From NCBI RefSeq assembly GCF_045679555.1, contig NC_092099.1, forward strand, positions 8,924,576-8,988,575: a DNA stretch of 64,000 nt, written 5' to 3'. The notes below the pieces were generated by a model that did no database searches, was not told the DNA's origin, and saw nothing but the letters and a program-made list of their open reading frames with translations. Both the position numbers and the translations under genes were made by a program. Below, in pieces: positions 11,325 through 22,480 of the stretch (positions are counted from its first letter, which is position 1; each line of letters opens with the position of its first letter). This DNA comes from Salvelinus alpinus. Lineage: Eukaryota; Chordata; Actinopteri; Salmoniformes; Salmonidae.

Positions 11325-12833
11325 TACAGTATTCACAACCCTTGAATTTTTCCACATTTTGTTGCATTACAGCCTGAAATTTACATTTTGATTTAGTGTC
11401 ACTGGCCTAGACACAATACCCCATAATGTCAAAGTAGAATTATGGATTTACAAATTAATGAATAAACAATGAAAATATTAAATGTCTTCAGTCAATAAGT
11501 ATTCAAACCCTTTGTTATGTCATGGCTAACTAAGTTCAGGAGAAAAAAATTGCTTAACAAATCACATAATAATTTGCATGGACTCACTGTGTGCAATAAG
11601 AGTGTTTAAGATTAACATGATTTTTGAATGACTACCTCATCTCTGTTCTCCACAAATACAATTATATGTAAGATCCCTTAGGCGAGCAGTGAATTTCAAA
11701 CACAGATTCAACCACAAAGACCAGGGAGGCTTTCAATGCCTTGCAAAGTAGGGCACCTATTGGTAGATGGGTAAAAAAAAGCAGACAAGGAATATCCCTT
11801 TGAGCATAGTTATTCATTAAACTTTGGATAGTGTATAAATACACCCAGTCACTACAAATATACCGGCGTCCTTCCTAACACAGTTGCCGGAGAGGAAGGA
11901 AACTGCTAAGGGATTTCACCATGAGATAAATGGTGACTTTAAAACAGTTACAGAATTTAATGGCTGTGATAGGAAAAAACTGAGGATGGATCAACAATGG
12001 ATGAAGTAGTGAAAAGAAGAAAGCCTGTACAGAATAAAAATACTCCAAAACATGTATCCTATTTGCGGTAAGACAATAAAATAAAACATCAAATAAAAAT
12101 GTGTCAAAGAAGTTAACTTTATATCCTGAATACAAAGTGTTATGTTTGGTCCAAATCCTACATCAATAGTACCAATCTTCATATTTTCAAGCATATTTTC
12201 AAGCATGGTTGGTGGCTGCATCATGTTATGAGCTTGCTTGTCATTGGCAAGTACTATGGAGTTTTTTAAGATAAAAAGAAAATAAAGAGCTTAGCACAGG
12301 CAAAATCGTAGAGGAACACTTGGTTCAGTCTGCTTTCCACCAGACACTGGGAGAAAATTCCCCTTTCAGCAGGACAATAACCTAAAACACAAGGCCAAAT
12401 AAACACTGGAGTTGCTTACTAAGAAAACATTGAATGTTGGCTTGGTTACAGTTTTGACTTAAATCGGCTTGAAAATCTGTGGCAAGACTTGAAAATGACT
12501 GTTTAGCAATGATCATCAACCGACTTGAAAGAGCTTGAAGAATTTTTTAAAGAATAATATTATACAATCCAGGTGTGGTAAGCTCTTCGTCTTACCCAGA
12601 AAGACTCACAGCTGTAATCGCTGTGTGAATACTTATGTAAATTAGGCATTTCTGTATTTCATTTTTAATACATTTGCGAAATCTTCTAAAAACCTGTTTT
12701 CACTTTGTCTTCATGGGGTATTTTGTGTAGACGGGTGTGAGAAAATAATCTATTTAATCAATTTTGAATTTAGGCTGTAACACAACAAAATGTGTAATAC
12801 GTCAATGGGAATTAATACTTTCTGAAGACACTG
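11325..12833 (+). mobile_element. Degenerate Tc1-like transposon
   Basis: The ends read ATTCACAACCCTTGAATTTT (left) and the reverse of TACTTTCTGAAGACACTG (right), and the right end is followed by TA. The interior holds a heavily mutated Tc1 transposase with no frame over about 90 codons. Two further relics of the same family are at 23243-24006 and 36488-37861. Confidence 0.8.
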
Positions 12834-12883
12834 TACAGTACATTATTTATGTACAGTATGTGTATATTATTATAAACATTTGG

Positions 12884-13055
12884 GGTATAATTAAGCAATA
12901 AGGAACCTCGGGGATTTGTGGAATATGGCCAATATACCACGACTAATGGCTGTGTCCAGGCACTCCGCGATGCATTGTGTGTAAGAACAGCCCTTAGCTG
13001 TGATATATTGGCCATATACCACATCCCCTCGTGCCTTATTGCTTAATTTACCCCC
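12884..13055. mobile_element. Fold-back MITE
   Basis: The two halves are near-perfect inverted repeats: ATTAAGCAATAAGG...TGGCCAATATACCAC at left, and GATATATTGGCCATATACCA...CCTTATTGCTTAAT at right. There is no coding capacity. A related copy is at 55675-55805. As RNA it would form a long hairpin. Confidence 0.8.
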
Positions 13056-13566
13056 AAATTATTTTCTGAGTATTATCACGAACAGGGACATTTATAAATA
13101 AAGTAACACATTAAGATCAGAAATCTTGCCTCAGAAATTGCTTAGCACATTTGTTTACAGCCTCCAGTATTTTGCAATAGCAGGTATCTGTTCAAATAAT
13201 TGAGAATTATTCCATTGTCATTGTATTTTTCTTGTATTATTCCTTCCTTTCTTCCACAAGATAACATGTAATTGGATAGGTGCAAAGTAGAATGGTGGAA
13301 AATGTGAATTCTCCCTCCCAAATCACTGCCAAATCAGTGATCCTTTCAATATGAGGTTCAATGGTAAGGAGAATGCATTTCACTGGCCAGCTCCCCGACA
13401 ATAAAGGTTTGCTGCCCCCATGTGTTTGTTGAACTGAAGTAGATAGGCATTGGGCTTGTACAAAATGTTTGCAATGTAGTGGTAATATTACTAAAGCTGT
13501 TAATAAATAGTAACTAAGAACATTTCATTGTATGAAAACAAAAACCGGATATTTCCCAGTAGTGTA
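13056..13566. other. Unassigned, no gene seen
   Basis: No coding or recognised repeat structure. Confidence 0.4.
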
Positions 13567-13660
13567 CTGTAATTAAATCCTCCAGGACATTCATTGGCTC
13601 TCAATGAAGGAGAGGATAAACTTCAACGTTCAACTTCACACTTTCAAGACCCTACATGAC
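13567..13660 (+). pseudogene. LINE reverse-transcriptase C-terminal fragment
   Basis: One frame reads HWLSMKERINFNVQLHTFKT and continues LHDSAP, the conserved HWLP-x-K-x-RI-x-FK block after the RT domain of L2/CR1-type LINEs. Only about 30 residues remain before the sequence runs into a local tandem duplication. Confidence 0.65.
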
Positions 13661-13810
13661 TCTGCCCCCCTCCTACCTCCCACAGCTACCACTGACCTGG
13701 CTGACCTGGCTGCTCCCTACGCTCCTCTGACTCTGCCCCCCTCCTACCTCCCACAGCTACCACTGACCTGGCTGCTCCCTACACTCCTCTGACTCTGGCC
13801 TCCTCCTGAT
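13658..13810. repeat. Local tandem duplication, about 70-bp unit
   Basis: The block beginning GACTCTGCCCCCCTCCTACC occurs at 13658 and 13729, with a partial third copy from about 13791. The units differ by a short internal duplication of GACCTGGCT. Confidence 0.8.
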
Positions 13811-14737
13811 GTTCCCCAAGACCAGGCTTCACACAAGACCCCCTCAAACCAGAGAAAGAAATTCGTAAAAACATTCAGCTAACTTCAATAAACAACCAGA
13901 AATAACTGTTGATGTTTTTGGTTGTTGAGTGAATTAAACCATGCCCATTTTAAGCTTATCTTTCTGAAAAACTAAAAGTTATGGTAACACAAATAAAAAT
14001 ATCACCTTGTAATAAAGCATTATAATGCATTAGTAAATAGTTTATTCATAATGTATTAATCATTATTCCCACATGTGTAAATGTTAGTAAGATAGTTATT
14101 CACAAATGTATAACCACTTTTAAAGTATGTAATAATGATTCAGAAAATGTTTAATATATATCCGCATAAACCATTTACTAATCATTAGTAAAGTATTTTT
14201 ACAGGGTCTAATCTAAATTGAGGACTATTTATACTTTATACATTATGTATATTTTGAACAGTGGAATTTTTCAAAAAAGATGGACATACCGTTGGTAGAC
14301 AATAAACATTTCAGCATTAGCTGAAGTAGAACAGCCTTTTTCAAAAGTCTCCTCGGGGACCACAACAACATTGTGAAACATCTGGGGGTCCCCAAGGAGA
14401 GGTTTGAAAAACAATGGAGTCGAACATATCAATGGTTAAACACTAAACATACATCACAGATTATGTTTAAAGTGCAGTCAAAATTTGTTTTTTTCCTGTG
14501 TTTTATATCATATTTTACAACTGATTAAACTAACACTGCAAAAGTGTGCATATTTGGAGGAGGGGGGGCAGTGTTATTTGCTGATAGTTGCTGGTTGATA
14601 ATACAATCTACACAGGACCTTCTAATCAGCAGGTTTGCTAGGGTGAGATTTTCGGCTTTCCATGGTGTCCTAGCAAAATTATTGGTTGATAAATAGTTTC
14701 TTGCTAAAAAGCTACTTTTGCCTATTTTAATGGAAAT
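13811..14737. other. Unassigned AT-rich noncoding
   Basis: No coding family or paired repeat ends recognised. It ends at the LTR starting at 14738. Confidence 0.4.
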
Positions 14738-15109
14738 TGTAACGGCTTTCTTCCTGGGATGAAGGAGAGGACCAAAACGCAGCGCGGCTAGTGTTCAACA
14801 TGTTTAATAAAGAATAATAACGTGAACACTACAAGCTACAAAACAATAAATGTGAAAACCGAAAACAGTCCTATCTGGTGCAGAACACAAAGACAGAAAA
14901 CGATCACCCACAAACCAACAGTGCAAACAGGCTACCTTAATATGGTTCCCAATCAGAGACAATGACAAACACCTGCCTCTGATTGAGAACCATATTAGGC
15001 CAAACAACAAACCCAACATAGAAACACAAAACATAGAATGCCCACCCAGCTCACGTCCTGACCAACTAAACAAAGACTAAACAAAGGAAATAAGGTCAGG
15101 AATGTGACA
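14738..15109 (-). repeat. LTR, 372 bp
   Basis: On the plus strand it runs from TGTAACGGC to GGAATGTGACA, so on the minus strand it starts TGTCACATTCC and ends GCCGTTACA. An ATTAAA-type poly(A) signal (minus) is near its end. It is similar in plan to the TGTCACG...CGTGACA LTR at 51082-53076. Confidence 0.75.
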
Positions 15110-15307
15110 GTACCCCCCCCCCCCCCCCCCCCCCAAGGTGCGGACTCTGGCCGCAAAACCTGAACCTATAGGGGTCTGGGTGGGCATCTGTCCACGGTGG
15201 CGGCTCTGGCGCTGGACGTGGCCCCCACTCCACCATAGTTAATCCCCGCTTCCGTGGCCTCCTCCTAATGACGACCCACCAAAATAACCCCACTGTACTG
15301 ATGGGCG

Positions 15308-16390
15308 CCTCCGGACAGAGGGGCAGCTCCGGACTGAGGGGCAGCTCCGGACTGAGGGGCAGGTCCGGACTGAGGGGCAGCTCCGGACTGAGGGGCAGCA
15401 CCGGACTGAGGGGCAGCTCCGGACTGAGGAGCAATTCCGGCATCGAGAGTACAGGCAGCAGCCTAGCGGCTCCTGGCTGACTGACGACTCTGGCAGGTCC
15501 TGGCTGACTGACGACTCTGGCAGGTCCTGGCTGACTGACGGCTCTGGCAGGTCCTGGCTGACTGACGGCTCTGGCAGTTCCTGGCTGACTGACGGCTCTG
15601 GCAGGTCCTGGCTGACTGACGGCTCTGGCAGGTCCTGACTGACTGACGGCTCTGGCAGGTCCTGGCTGACTGACGGCTCTGGCAGTTCCTGGCTGACTGA
15701 CGGCTCTGGCAGGTCCTGGCTGACTGACGGCTCTGGCAGGTCCTGACTGACTGACGGCTCTGGCAGGTCCTGACTGACTAACGGCTCTGGCAGGTCCTGG
15801 CTGGCTGGTGGCTATGGCAGCTCCTGGCTGACTGACGGCTCTGGCGGCTCCTGGCTGACTGACGGCTCTGGCGGCTTCTGGCTGACTGACAGCTCTGGCA
15901 GCTCCTGGCTGACTGACGGCTCTGGCGGCTCCTGTCTGGCGGGCGGCTCTGGCGGCTCCTGTCTGGCGGGCGGCTCTGGCGGCTCCTGTCTGGCGGGCGG
16001 CTCTGGCGGCTCCCGACTGACGGACGGCTCTAGCGGCACCTGACTGACGGACGGCTCTAGCGGCACCTGACTGACGGACGGCTCTAGCGGCTCCTGACTG
16101 ATGGACGGATCTGAAGGCTCAGGACAGACGGGCGGCTTTGAAGGCGCAGGACAGACGGGCGGCTTTGAAGGCGCTGGGCAGACGGGCAGCTCAGATGGCG
16201 CTGGGCAGACAGGCAGCTCAGACGGCGCTGGGCAGACAGGCAGCGCAGGTGGCGCTGGGCAGCGCAGGCGGCGCTGGGCAGACGGGCAGCGCAGGCGGCG
16301 CTGGGCAGACGGGCAGCGCAGGCGGCGCTGGGCAGACGGGCAGCGCAGGCGGCGCTGGGCAGACTGGCAGCGCAGGTGGCGCTGGGCAGA
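15308..16390 (-). repeat. In-frame coding minisatellite, 18- and 27-bp units
   Basis: Four adjacent tandem arrays share period lengths divisible by three. They are 18-bp units (about 15308-15430), 27-bp units GCTGACTGACGGCTCTGGCA... (about 15470-15930), 27-bp CTGTCTGGCGGGCGGCTCTG units (to about 16090) and 27-bp GGGCAGACGGGCAGCGCAGG units (about 16240-16390). Read on the minus strand they encode 6- or 9-residue units such as PEPSVSQEP, PEPPARQEP and LRCPSAQRR. Confidence 0.85.
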
Positions 16391-17026
16391 CAGCAGACTC
16401 TGGCCTCTGGAGACGCACAGGAGGCTTGGTGCGTGGTGCCGGAACTGGTAGTACCGGGCTGGAGACACGCACCACAGGGCGAGTGCGTGGAGGAGGAACA
16501 GTGCTCTGGAGACGCACAGGAAGCCTGGTGCGTGGTGTTGCACTGGTGGTACTGGGCTGGGGCGAGGAGGTGGCACCGGATATAACGGACCGTGAAGGCG
16601 TACTGGAGCTTTTGAGCAACGAGCCTGCCCAACCTTACCTGGTTGAATGCTCCCCGTAGCCAGGCCAGTGCGGCGAGGTGGAATAGCCCGCACTGGGCTG
16701 TGCTGGCGAACCAGGGACACCATGCGTAAGGCTGGTGCCATGTACACCGGCCCCAGGAGACGCACTGGAGACCAGGTGCGTTGAGCCGGCTTCATGGCAC
16801 CTGGCTCGATGCCCACTCTAGCCCGGCCGATACGTGGAGCTGGGATGTACCGCACCGGGCTAAGCACACGTACAGGAGACACCGTGCGCTCTTCCGCATA
16901 CCACGGTGTCTGCCTGTACTCTCGCTCTCCACAGTAAGCCCGGGAAGTTGGCGCAGGTCTCCTACCTGACTTCGCCACACTCACCTTTAGCCCCCCCCCC
17001 CCAAGAAATTTTTGGGGCTGACTCAC
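15812..17026 (-). CDS. Proline-rich ORF of the LTR element
   Basis: A 404-codon open frame whose upstream codons stay open past the first ATG, towards 17130, where a charged stretch with EELEAAKAERRWYEEAARK is read. The N-terminal 150 residues are non-repetitive and basic. The rest is built of proline/serine/glutamate units of nine residues. I recognise no enzymatic domain, and the function is unknown. It ends at 15812, while similar units continue beyond it in other frames, so the original protein was longer and this copy is frameshifted. It belongs to the LTR remnant 14738-17152; it may be a structural or accessory protein, but that is inference. Confidence 0.5.
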   Translation of the reverse strand: MSQPQKFLGGGGLKVSVAKSGRRPAPTSRAYCGEREYRQTPWYAEERTVSPVRVLSPVRYIPAPRIGRARVGIEPGAMKPAQRTWSPVRLLGPVYMAPALRMVSLVRQHSPVRAIPPRRTGLATGSIQPGKVGQARCSKAPVRLHGPLYPVPPPRPSPVPPVQHHAPGFLCVSRALFLLHALALWCVSPARYYQFRHHAPSLLCVSRGQSLLSAQRHLRCQSAQRRLRCPSAQRRLRCPSAQRRLRCPSAQRRLRCPAPPALPVCPAPSELPVCPAPSELPVCPAPSKPPVCPAPSKPPVCPEPSDPSISQEPLEPSVSQVPLEPSVSQVPLEPSVSREPPEPPARQEPPEPPARQEPPEPPARQEPPEPSVSQELPELSVSQKPPEPSVSQEPPEPSVSQELP

Positions 17027-17152
17027 AGGCTTCCAGCCTCGCTTCCGTGCTGCCTCCTCATACCACCGCCTCTCGGCTTTAGCTGCCTCCAGCTCTTCAC
17101 GAGGGCGGCGATACTCTCCAGCTTGAACCCAGGGTCCCAGGGTCCCTGAAAT

Positions 17153-17482
17153 GTATTACAGTAAGGTGCTTAATTGTTACCCAGAAATGGTTTGATTTTG
17201 ATATAAAAACGGCTGCATTGGGCCTTTAAACCTCCACTGCATAACTATGTGTGTACAGGTGTTTTTGGAGAGCCCTCTGGCAAGAATGCAGTTTTCTTTC
17301 AAGATTTGAACAAGCTATCCCAGAAACTCCAGCTCTCATTGGTTGTTGCTGCTTGGTTGACATGGCATCAACATCCGCTCTGAGACTTTGTGGCTGTGTT
17401 ATCTAGTGGAAACCCAGTATACACAATTTTGACTTTGTGGCTGTGGTAATTGAAGATAACTCAATTCCATTTGAACATTGAA
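17153..17482. other. Unassigned, no gene seen
   Basis: No coding or repeat structure recognised between the LTR remnant and the next Tc1 copy. Confidence 0.4.
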
Positions 17483-18951
17483 AAACTCAGCAAAAAATAA
17501 ATCGGCCCTTTTTCAGGACCCTGTCTTTCAAAGATAATTCGTAAAAATCCAAATAACTTCACAGATCTTCATTGTAAAGGGTTTAAACACTGTTTCCCAT
17601 GCTTGTTCAATGAACCATAAACAATTAATGAACATGCACCTGTGGAACGGTCGTTAAGACACTAACAGCTTACAGACGGTAGGCAATTAAGGTCACAGTT
17701 ATGAAAACTTAGGACACTAAAGAGGCCTTTCTACTGACTCTGAAAAACACCAAAAGAAAAATGCCCAGGGTCCCTGCTCATCTGCATGAACGTGCCTTAG
17801 GCATGCTGCAAGGAGGCATGAGGACTGCAGATGTGGCCAGGTCAATAAATTGCAATGTCCGTACTGTGAGACACCTAAGACAGCGCTACAGGGAGACAGG
17901 AGGGACAGCTGATCGTCCTCACAGTGGCAGACCACGTGTAACAACACCTGCACAGGATCGGTACATCCGAACATCACACCTGCGGGACAGGTACAGGATG
18001 GCAACAACAACTGCACGAGTTACACCAGGAACGCACAATCCCTCCATCAGTGCTCAGACTATCCGCAATAGGCTGAGAGAGGCTAGACTGAGGGATTGTA
18101 GGCCTGTTGTAAAGGCAGGTCCTCACCAGACATCACCGGCAACAACGTCGCTTATGGGCACAAACCCACCGTCGCTGGATCAGACAGGACTGGCAAAAAG
18201 TGCTCTTCACTGACGAGTCGTGGTTTTGTCTCACCAGGGGTGATGGTCGGGTTTGCGTTTATCGTCCAAGGAATGAACGTTACACCAAGGCCTGTACTCT
18301 GGAGGGGGATTGATTTGGAGCTGGAGGGTCTGTCATGGTCTGGGGCGGTGTCATGCAGGCAATCTCAACGCTGTGCATTGCAGGGAAGACATCCTCCCTC
18401 ATGTGGTACCCTTCCTCTGCATGCTCATCCTGACATGACCCTCCAGCATGACAATGCCACCAGCCATACTGCTCATTCTGTGCGTGATTTCCTGCAAGAC
18501 AGGAATGTCAGTGTTCTGCCATGGCCAGCGAAGAGCCCGGATCTCAATCCCATTGAGCACATCTGGGACCTGTTGGATCGGAGGGTGAGGGCTAGGGCCA
18601 TTCCCCCCCCATAAATGTCCGGGAACTTGCAGGTGCCTTGGTGGGAGAGTGGGGTAACATCTCACAGCAAGAACTGACAAATCTGGTGCAGTCCATGAGG
18701 AGGAGATGCACTGCAGTACTTAATGCAGCTGGTGGCCACACCAGATACTGACTGTTACTTTTGATTTTGACCTCCCCTTTGTTCAGGGACATATTATTCA
18801 ATTTCTGTTAGTCACATGTCTGTGGAACTTGTTCAGTTTATGTCTCAGTTGTTGAATCTTGTTATGTTCATACAAATATTTACACATGTTAAGTTTGCTG
18901 AAAATAAACGCAGTTGACAGTGAGAGGACGTTTCTTTTTTTGCTGAGTTTA
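17483..18951 (+). mobile_element. Tc1-like transposon with ACTCAGCAAAAAA ends
   Basis: Inverted termini AACTCAGCAAAAAATAAA (left) and TTTCTTTTTTTGCTGAGTTT (right) bound a 1.47-kb element. The interior carries a Tc1 transposase gene in two main frames (see 17761-18750). No other copy of this family is visible in the window. Confidence 0.9.
17761..18750 (+). pseudogene. Tc1 transposase, frameshifted
   Basis: The start codon at 17761 opens MPRVPAHLHERALGMLQGGM followed by two helix-turn-helix regions, the second marked by GRPRVTT and DRYIRTSHLRDRYR. The frame is lost near 18110. The remainder (18240-18614) resumes with LFTDES-like and MTLQHDNATSHTAHSVRDF (second catalytic Asp) and PDLNPIEHIWDLLDRRV (catalytic Glu region) in another frame. 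The DDE residues are still visible but no single frame spans them, so this copy is inactive. Confidence 0.85.
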
Positions 18952-19096
18952 CATATAATATTCACGTTGTCAGCCAGAAAGGTAGCTAACACTAGCAATG
19001 TCAAATTAGCTAGCTAGCTACGTGGTTGATAATATATTTTGTGAATTTCCCTGCTTGGTACAAGATAGCAATATGATGATAGCTTTTGTACATTAG

Positions 19097-19411
19097 TTGA
19101 GGGCGCTGGAGTTTGAGGGCGCCAGGCTGCCCTGCATCACACACTCCTATCATCCATTAAGCACACCTGCCTTCCCTCGTCATGCGCATCAGCGATATTG
19201 GACTCACCTGGACTCACTCTTCACCTGTTATTGCCTCCCCTATATTTGTCAGTTCCTCAGCTCTGTTCCCCGCTTCTGCCTTGAGTGTCTTTTGTTTGTG
19301 TTACCTGTTTGCTGACGCTGTTCCTGTCTCATTCCATGTCCGCTATTTATTAAATGTTTTACTCCCCGTACCTGCTTCGTCTCTCCAGCATCATTCCATG
19401 TGACAGAGAGG
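19097..19411 (+). mobile_element. LTR-like fragment
   Basis: The segment ends CATCATTCCATGTGACA and has a TATTTATTAAATG poly(A)-like region about 50 bp earlier, the plan of a gypsy-type LTR 3' half in salmonids (from memory). I found no target duplication or TG start, so the boundaries are approximate. Confidence 0.4.
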
Positions 19412-19549
19412 TGCTGGAGCTGGCCGCTTCCCATCTACTGGAGTTATTTTTTACATCATGGAGTACCAAAGAGCTATCCCAGGGTCTCTGGATAAACTTG
19501 CTGGTGCACCTGCATGAATTGCAGGGAGATTCCTGAACTTTACAACACA

Positions 19550-19652
19550 CTCAGTGGCTCAGTTGGTAGGGCATGGCGCTTGCAATGCCAGCATTCCCCA
19601 GTACAAAAAACAATAATATGAAAATGTATGCACTCACTACTGTAAGTCGCCA
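19550..19652 (+). mobile_element. tRNA-derived SINE fragment
   Basis: It contains GTGGCTCAGTTGGTAGGGCA, a tRNA A box, and then ATGGCGCTTGCAATGCCAG. The B box is lost by a small deletion and the tail is cut after CACTACTGTAAGTCGC. Confidence 0.7.
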
Positions 19653-20247
19653 AGTATGTTTACATAACAGTTAAACACTTAATTTGGATCCCAATTAAGA
19701 AAAATACTCAATTTGGTGATAACTTTGTGTCATTTTCTGTTCATTTTTCCTTGGTCTGGATGATATTAGTTCGGTACTTAATCAGAATGTTTCCCTTACA
19801 CTGTGCTTTTGTTATTTTGAGGTAGGTTACAGAGACTACCTTGTATTCTTGTTTATCTCCCTAATAAATCTATTTGACCTGATCTGTGTAATCGGAGGGA
19901 CTTGTTTTGTACTGTATTTACACCAGGGTAGTCCATCCGTCTTTCTGGTATCTCTACCCACCTGTTGGTCTGCTAATTTGAAGTGTAAACCGTCAGGAGC
20001 ATTGTTATCTAGGAAGAAGATTTTAATCATTTTTTTAGGGGGTAGATCAGCTTTAATATTGAATATAGATTGTAGCTTCCATCAATGTAATTGTCTGCAT
20101 TACTTCCATCCCCCATATATATTTTTTGTGGTAATGCCGCAATTGGTTGGTTGTAATTTTGGGTAGAGCAGACATTTCCATATGTTTTAGTTAGCTGCAT
20201 GTATGACATATGATATCATTTACGAAGATTATACCTTTGTTAAAATA
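19653..20247. other. Recurring repeat, class unclear
   Basis: No gene. The 20125-20245 part is repeated, with an extra 18 bp, at 21777-21917. It looks like an L1-like LINE 5' region on the minus strand, but this is only recalled and not proven here. Confidence 0.4.
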
Positions 20248-20267
20248 CATACATACATACATACATA
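20248..20267. repeat. (CATA)n microsatellite
   Basis: Five to six CATA units directly left of the Tc1 copy at 20268, which inserted at a TA within the run. Confidence 0.9.
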
Positions 20268-21436
20268 CAGTTGAAGTCGGAAGTTTACATACACTTAGGT
20301 TGGAGTCATTAAAACTCGTTTTTCAATCACTCCACAAATTTCTTGTTAACAAACTAGTTTTGGCAAGTCGGTTAGGACATCTACTTTGTGCATGACACAA
20401 GTAATTTTTCCAACAATTGTTTACTAACAGATTATTTCACTTATAATTCACTGTATCACAATTCCAGTGTGTCAGAAGTTTACATACACTAAGTTGACTG
20501 TGCCTTTAAACAGCTTGGAAAATTCCAGAAAATGATGTCATGGCTTTAGAAGCTTCTGATAGGCTAATTGACATCATTTTAGTCAATTGGAGGTGTACCT
20601 GTGGATGTATTTCAAGGCCTACCTTCAAACGCAGTGCCTCTTTGCTTGACATCATGGGAAAATCAAAATAAATAAGTCAAGACCTCAGCAAAACATTTGT
20701 AGACCTCCACAAGTCTGGTTCATCCTTGAGAGCAATTTCCAAACGCCTGAAGGACCTTCCAAAGGACCTTGTGAAGATGCTGGAGGAAACAGGTACAAAA
20801 GTATCTATATCCACAGTAAAACGAGTCCTATATTGGCATAACCTGAAAGTCCGCTCAGCAAGGAAGAAGCCACTGCTCCAAATCCACCATAAAAAAGCCA
20901 GACTACGGTTTTCAACTGTTTGGAGGAAAAAGGGGGAGGCTTGCAACCCGAAGAACACCATCCCAACCGTGAAGAACAAGGGTGGCAGCATCATGTTGTG
21001 GGGTTGCTTTGCTGCAGGAGGGACTTGTGCACTTCACAAAATAGATGGCATCATGAGGAGGGGAAATGATGTGGATATATTGAGACATCAAGACATCAGT
21101 CAGGAAGTTAAAACTTGGTCTCAAATGCGTCTTCCAAATGGACAATGACCCCAAGCATACTTCCAAAGGTGTGGCAAAATGGCTCAAGGTATTGGAGTGG
21201 CCATCACAAAGCCCTGACCTCAATCCTATAGAACATTTGTGGGCAGTACTGAAACAGTGTGTGCGAGCAAGGATGCCTAAAAACCAGACTCGGTTACACC
21301 AGCTCTGTCAGAAGGAATGGGCCAAAATTCACACAACTTATTGTGGGAAGCTTGTGGAAGACTAGCCAAAACGTTTGACCCAAATTAAACATTTTAAAGG
21401 CAATGCTACCAAATACTAATTGAGTGTATGTAAATC
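20268..21436 (+). mobile_element. Sleeping Beauty-type Tc1, right end lost
   Basis: The left end CAGTTGAAGTCGGAAGTTTA is preceded by TA, and the internal direct-repeat copy lies near 20480. The transposase start ATGGGAAAATCAAAATAA (20654) has a stop at codon 6, and the reading is shifted again around 20900 and 21090. The right inverted repeat is cut after TTGAGTGTATGTAAA (about 21436). Inactive in cis and probably immobile. Confidence 0.88.
20654..21364 (+). pseudogene. Tc1 transposase pseudogene
   Basis: Fragments in successive frames cover helix-turn-helix (KMLEETGTKVSISTVKRVL), the [18 protein letters not shown] block, [15 protein letters not shown] (second Asp) and [16 protein letters not shown] (Glu). 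An early stop and several frameshifts disrupt it, and the region of the first catalytic Asp is deleted. Confidence 0.85.
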
Positions 21437-22480
21437 TCAACTAGCAAGCAAGTCGCAGCAATTAAGAATTGAGTATGTGCACGTTCACGCGAAGGGGGAG
21501 ATTCTGGCAGGGGGGAGATTTTCGGCACAACACCGGACACCGGTTTTGCATATCAGTTCATTAACCATGTGCCATGGAATCGTTACTTCAAAAATCTCTT
21601 CCCAACTATTTTACAATCTATATGGCACGGCTGTCAATTTTTTGGTCCTTGATAATGATACTGCTATACTTTTTATTTTTTTATTTATCAGAATTTTCTT
21701 TAACCAGTTATGGTCTTTAATTCAGGCCCGACAGACAAGCTCCTTACTTACTCCCCCTTCCATTTTCCTCTTCCATTTTTGTGGTAATGCCGTAATTGGT
21801 TGGTTGTAATTTTGAGTAGAGCAGACATTCCCATTTATTTTTGTTAACTACATGTGTGACATAACTCCACCAGTCGTATTTATGATATCATTTACGAAGA
21901 TTATACCTTTGTTAAAAAAAAAATACTGTTTTATTTATCAATTAGTATATTTGAGTTTAACCACAATATTTGTTGTATTATTTGTTCTGTCTTTTTTGGT
22001 GGATTAAACTGAAATTGCAACCAACTTTCTATGGCTTGTTTTAAAAATAGCGATATTTGGGAGATTATTTCCTTTTCAAATAACTGAAAGTGAGAGGTTG
22101 TAATCTGAATAAAGGGGAAAAAGACCTTTCTTGAACACAGGGTGAGACATTCTTACTAATTTGCTAGAGAACCAGTTTGGATTTCAGTATAACTTTTGTA
22201 TGACTGAAGCCTTTAGTGAGAGGTCTAATGCTTTAATATTTAATCATTTCTGCCCTCCGAATTCATATTCATTATATAAATAGATCCATTTAATTTTGTC
22301 TGACGGGAGAACAGTTTAGTAAATCATTTAAAAACCATTCCAAAAGTACAATAATGATTAAAAAAATTCACAAGTATTGTTGCCCACACAAACTTCCCTT
22401 ATTTCTATGATTTATATGCTTGGCTGTAGGCCACCTCTTTCATCAATAATTCTGAGTACTCTGTAGGTTTTCTCACTTCC
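21437..22480 (-). mobile_element. LINE-like repeat fragment (possible L1)
   Basis: AT-rich; the 21777-21917 block duplicates 20125-20245. The rest reads as a repeat I recall from salmonid genomes as an L1-like element in minus orientation, with no intact frame. Class uncertain. Confidence 0.35.

Larger units (their letters stand above)
14738..17152 (-). mobile_element. LTR-retrotransposon remnant with repeat-coding ORF
   Basis: One LTR lies at 14738-15109. On the minus strand a G-run (22 bases at 15113-15134) directly precedes it, as a polypurine tract would. Upstream in minus orientation is a long proline-rich reading region (17130-15140) with tandem units. No reverse transcriptase or integrase and no 5' LTR are visible. 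The motif GAAAT lies next to the LTR (14733-14737) and next to the other edge (17148-17152), which could be a target duplication around a 5'-deleted insertion. The class beyond LTR element is not determined. Confidence 0.7.

Noticed and set aside
15470..16390. CRISPR-like array of 27-bp repeats
   Set aside because: Units are contiguous with no unique spacers and encode a proline-rich protein; the genome is vertebrate.
16101..16659. Plus-strand Gly/Ala/Arg-rich frames
   Set aside because: Antisense shadows of the minus-strand coding minisatellite.
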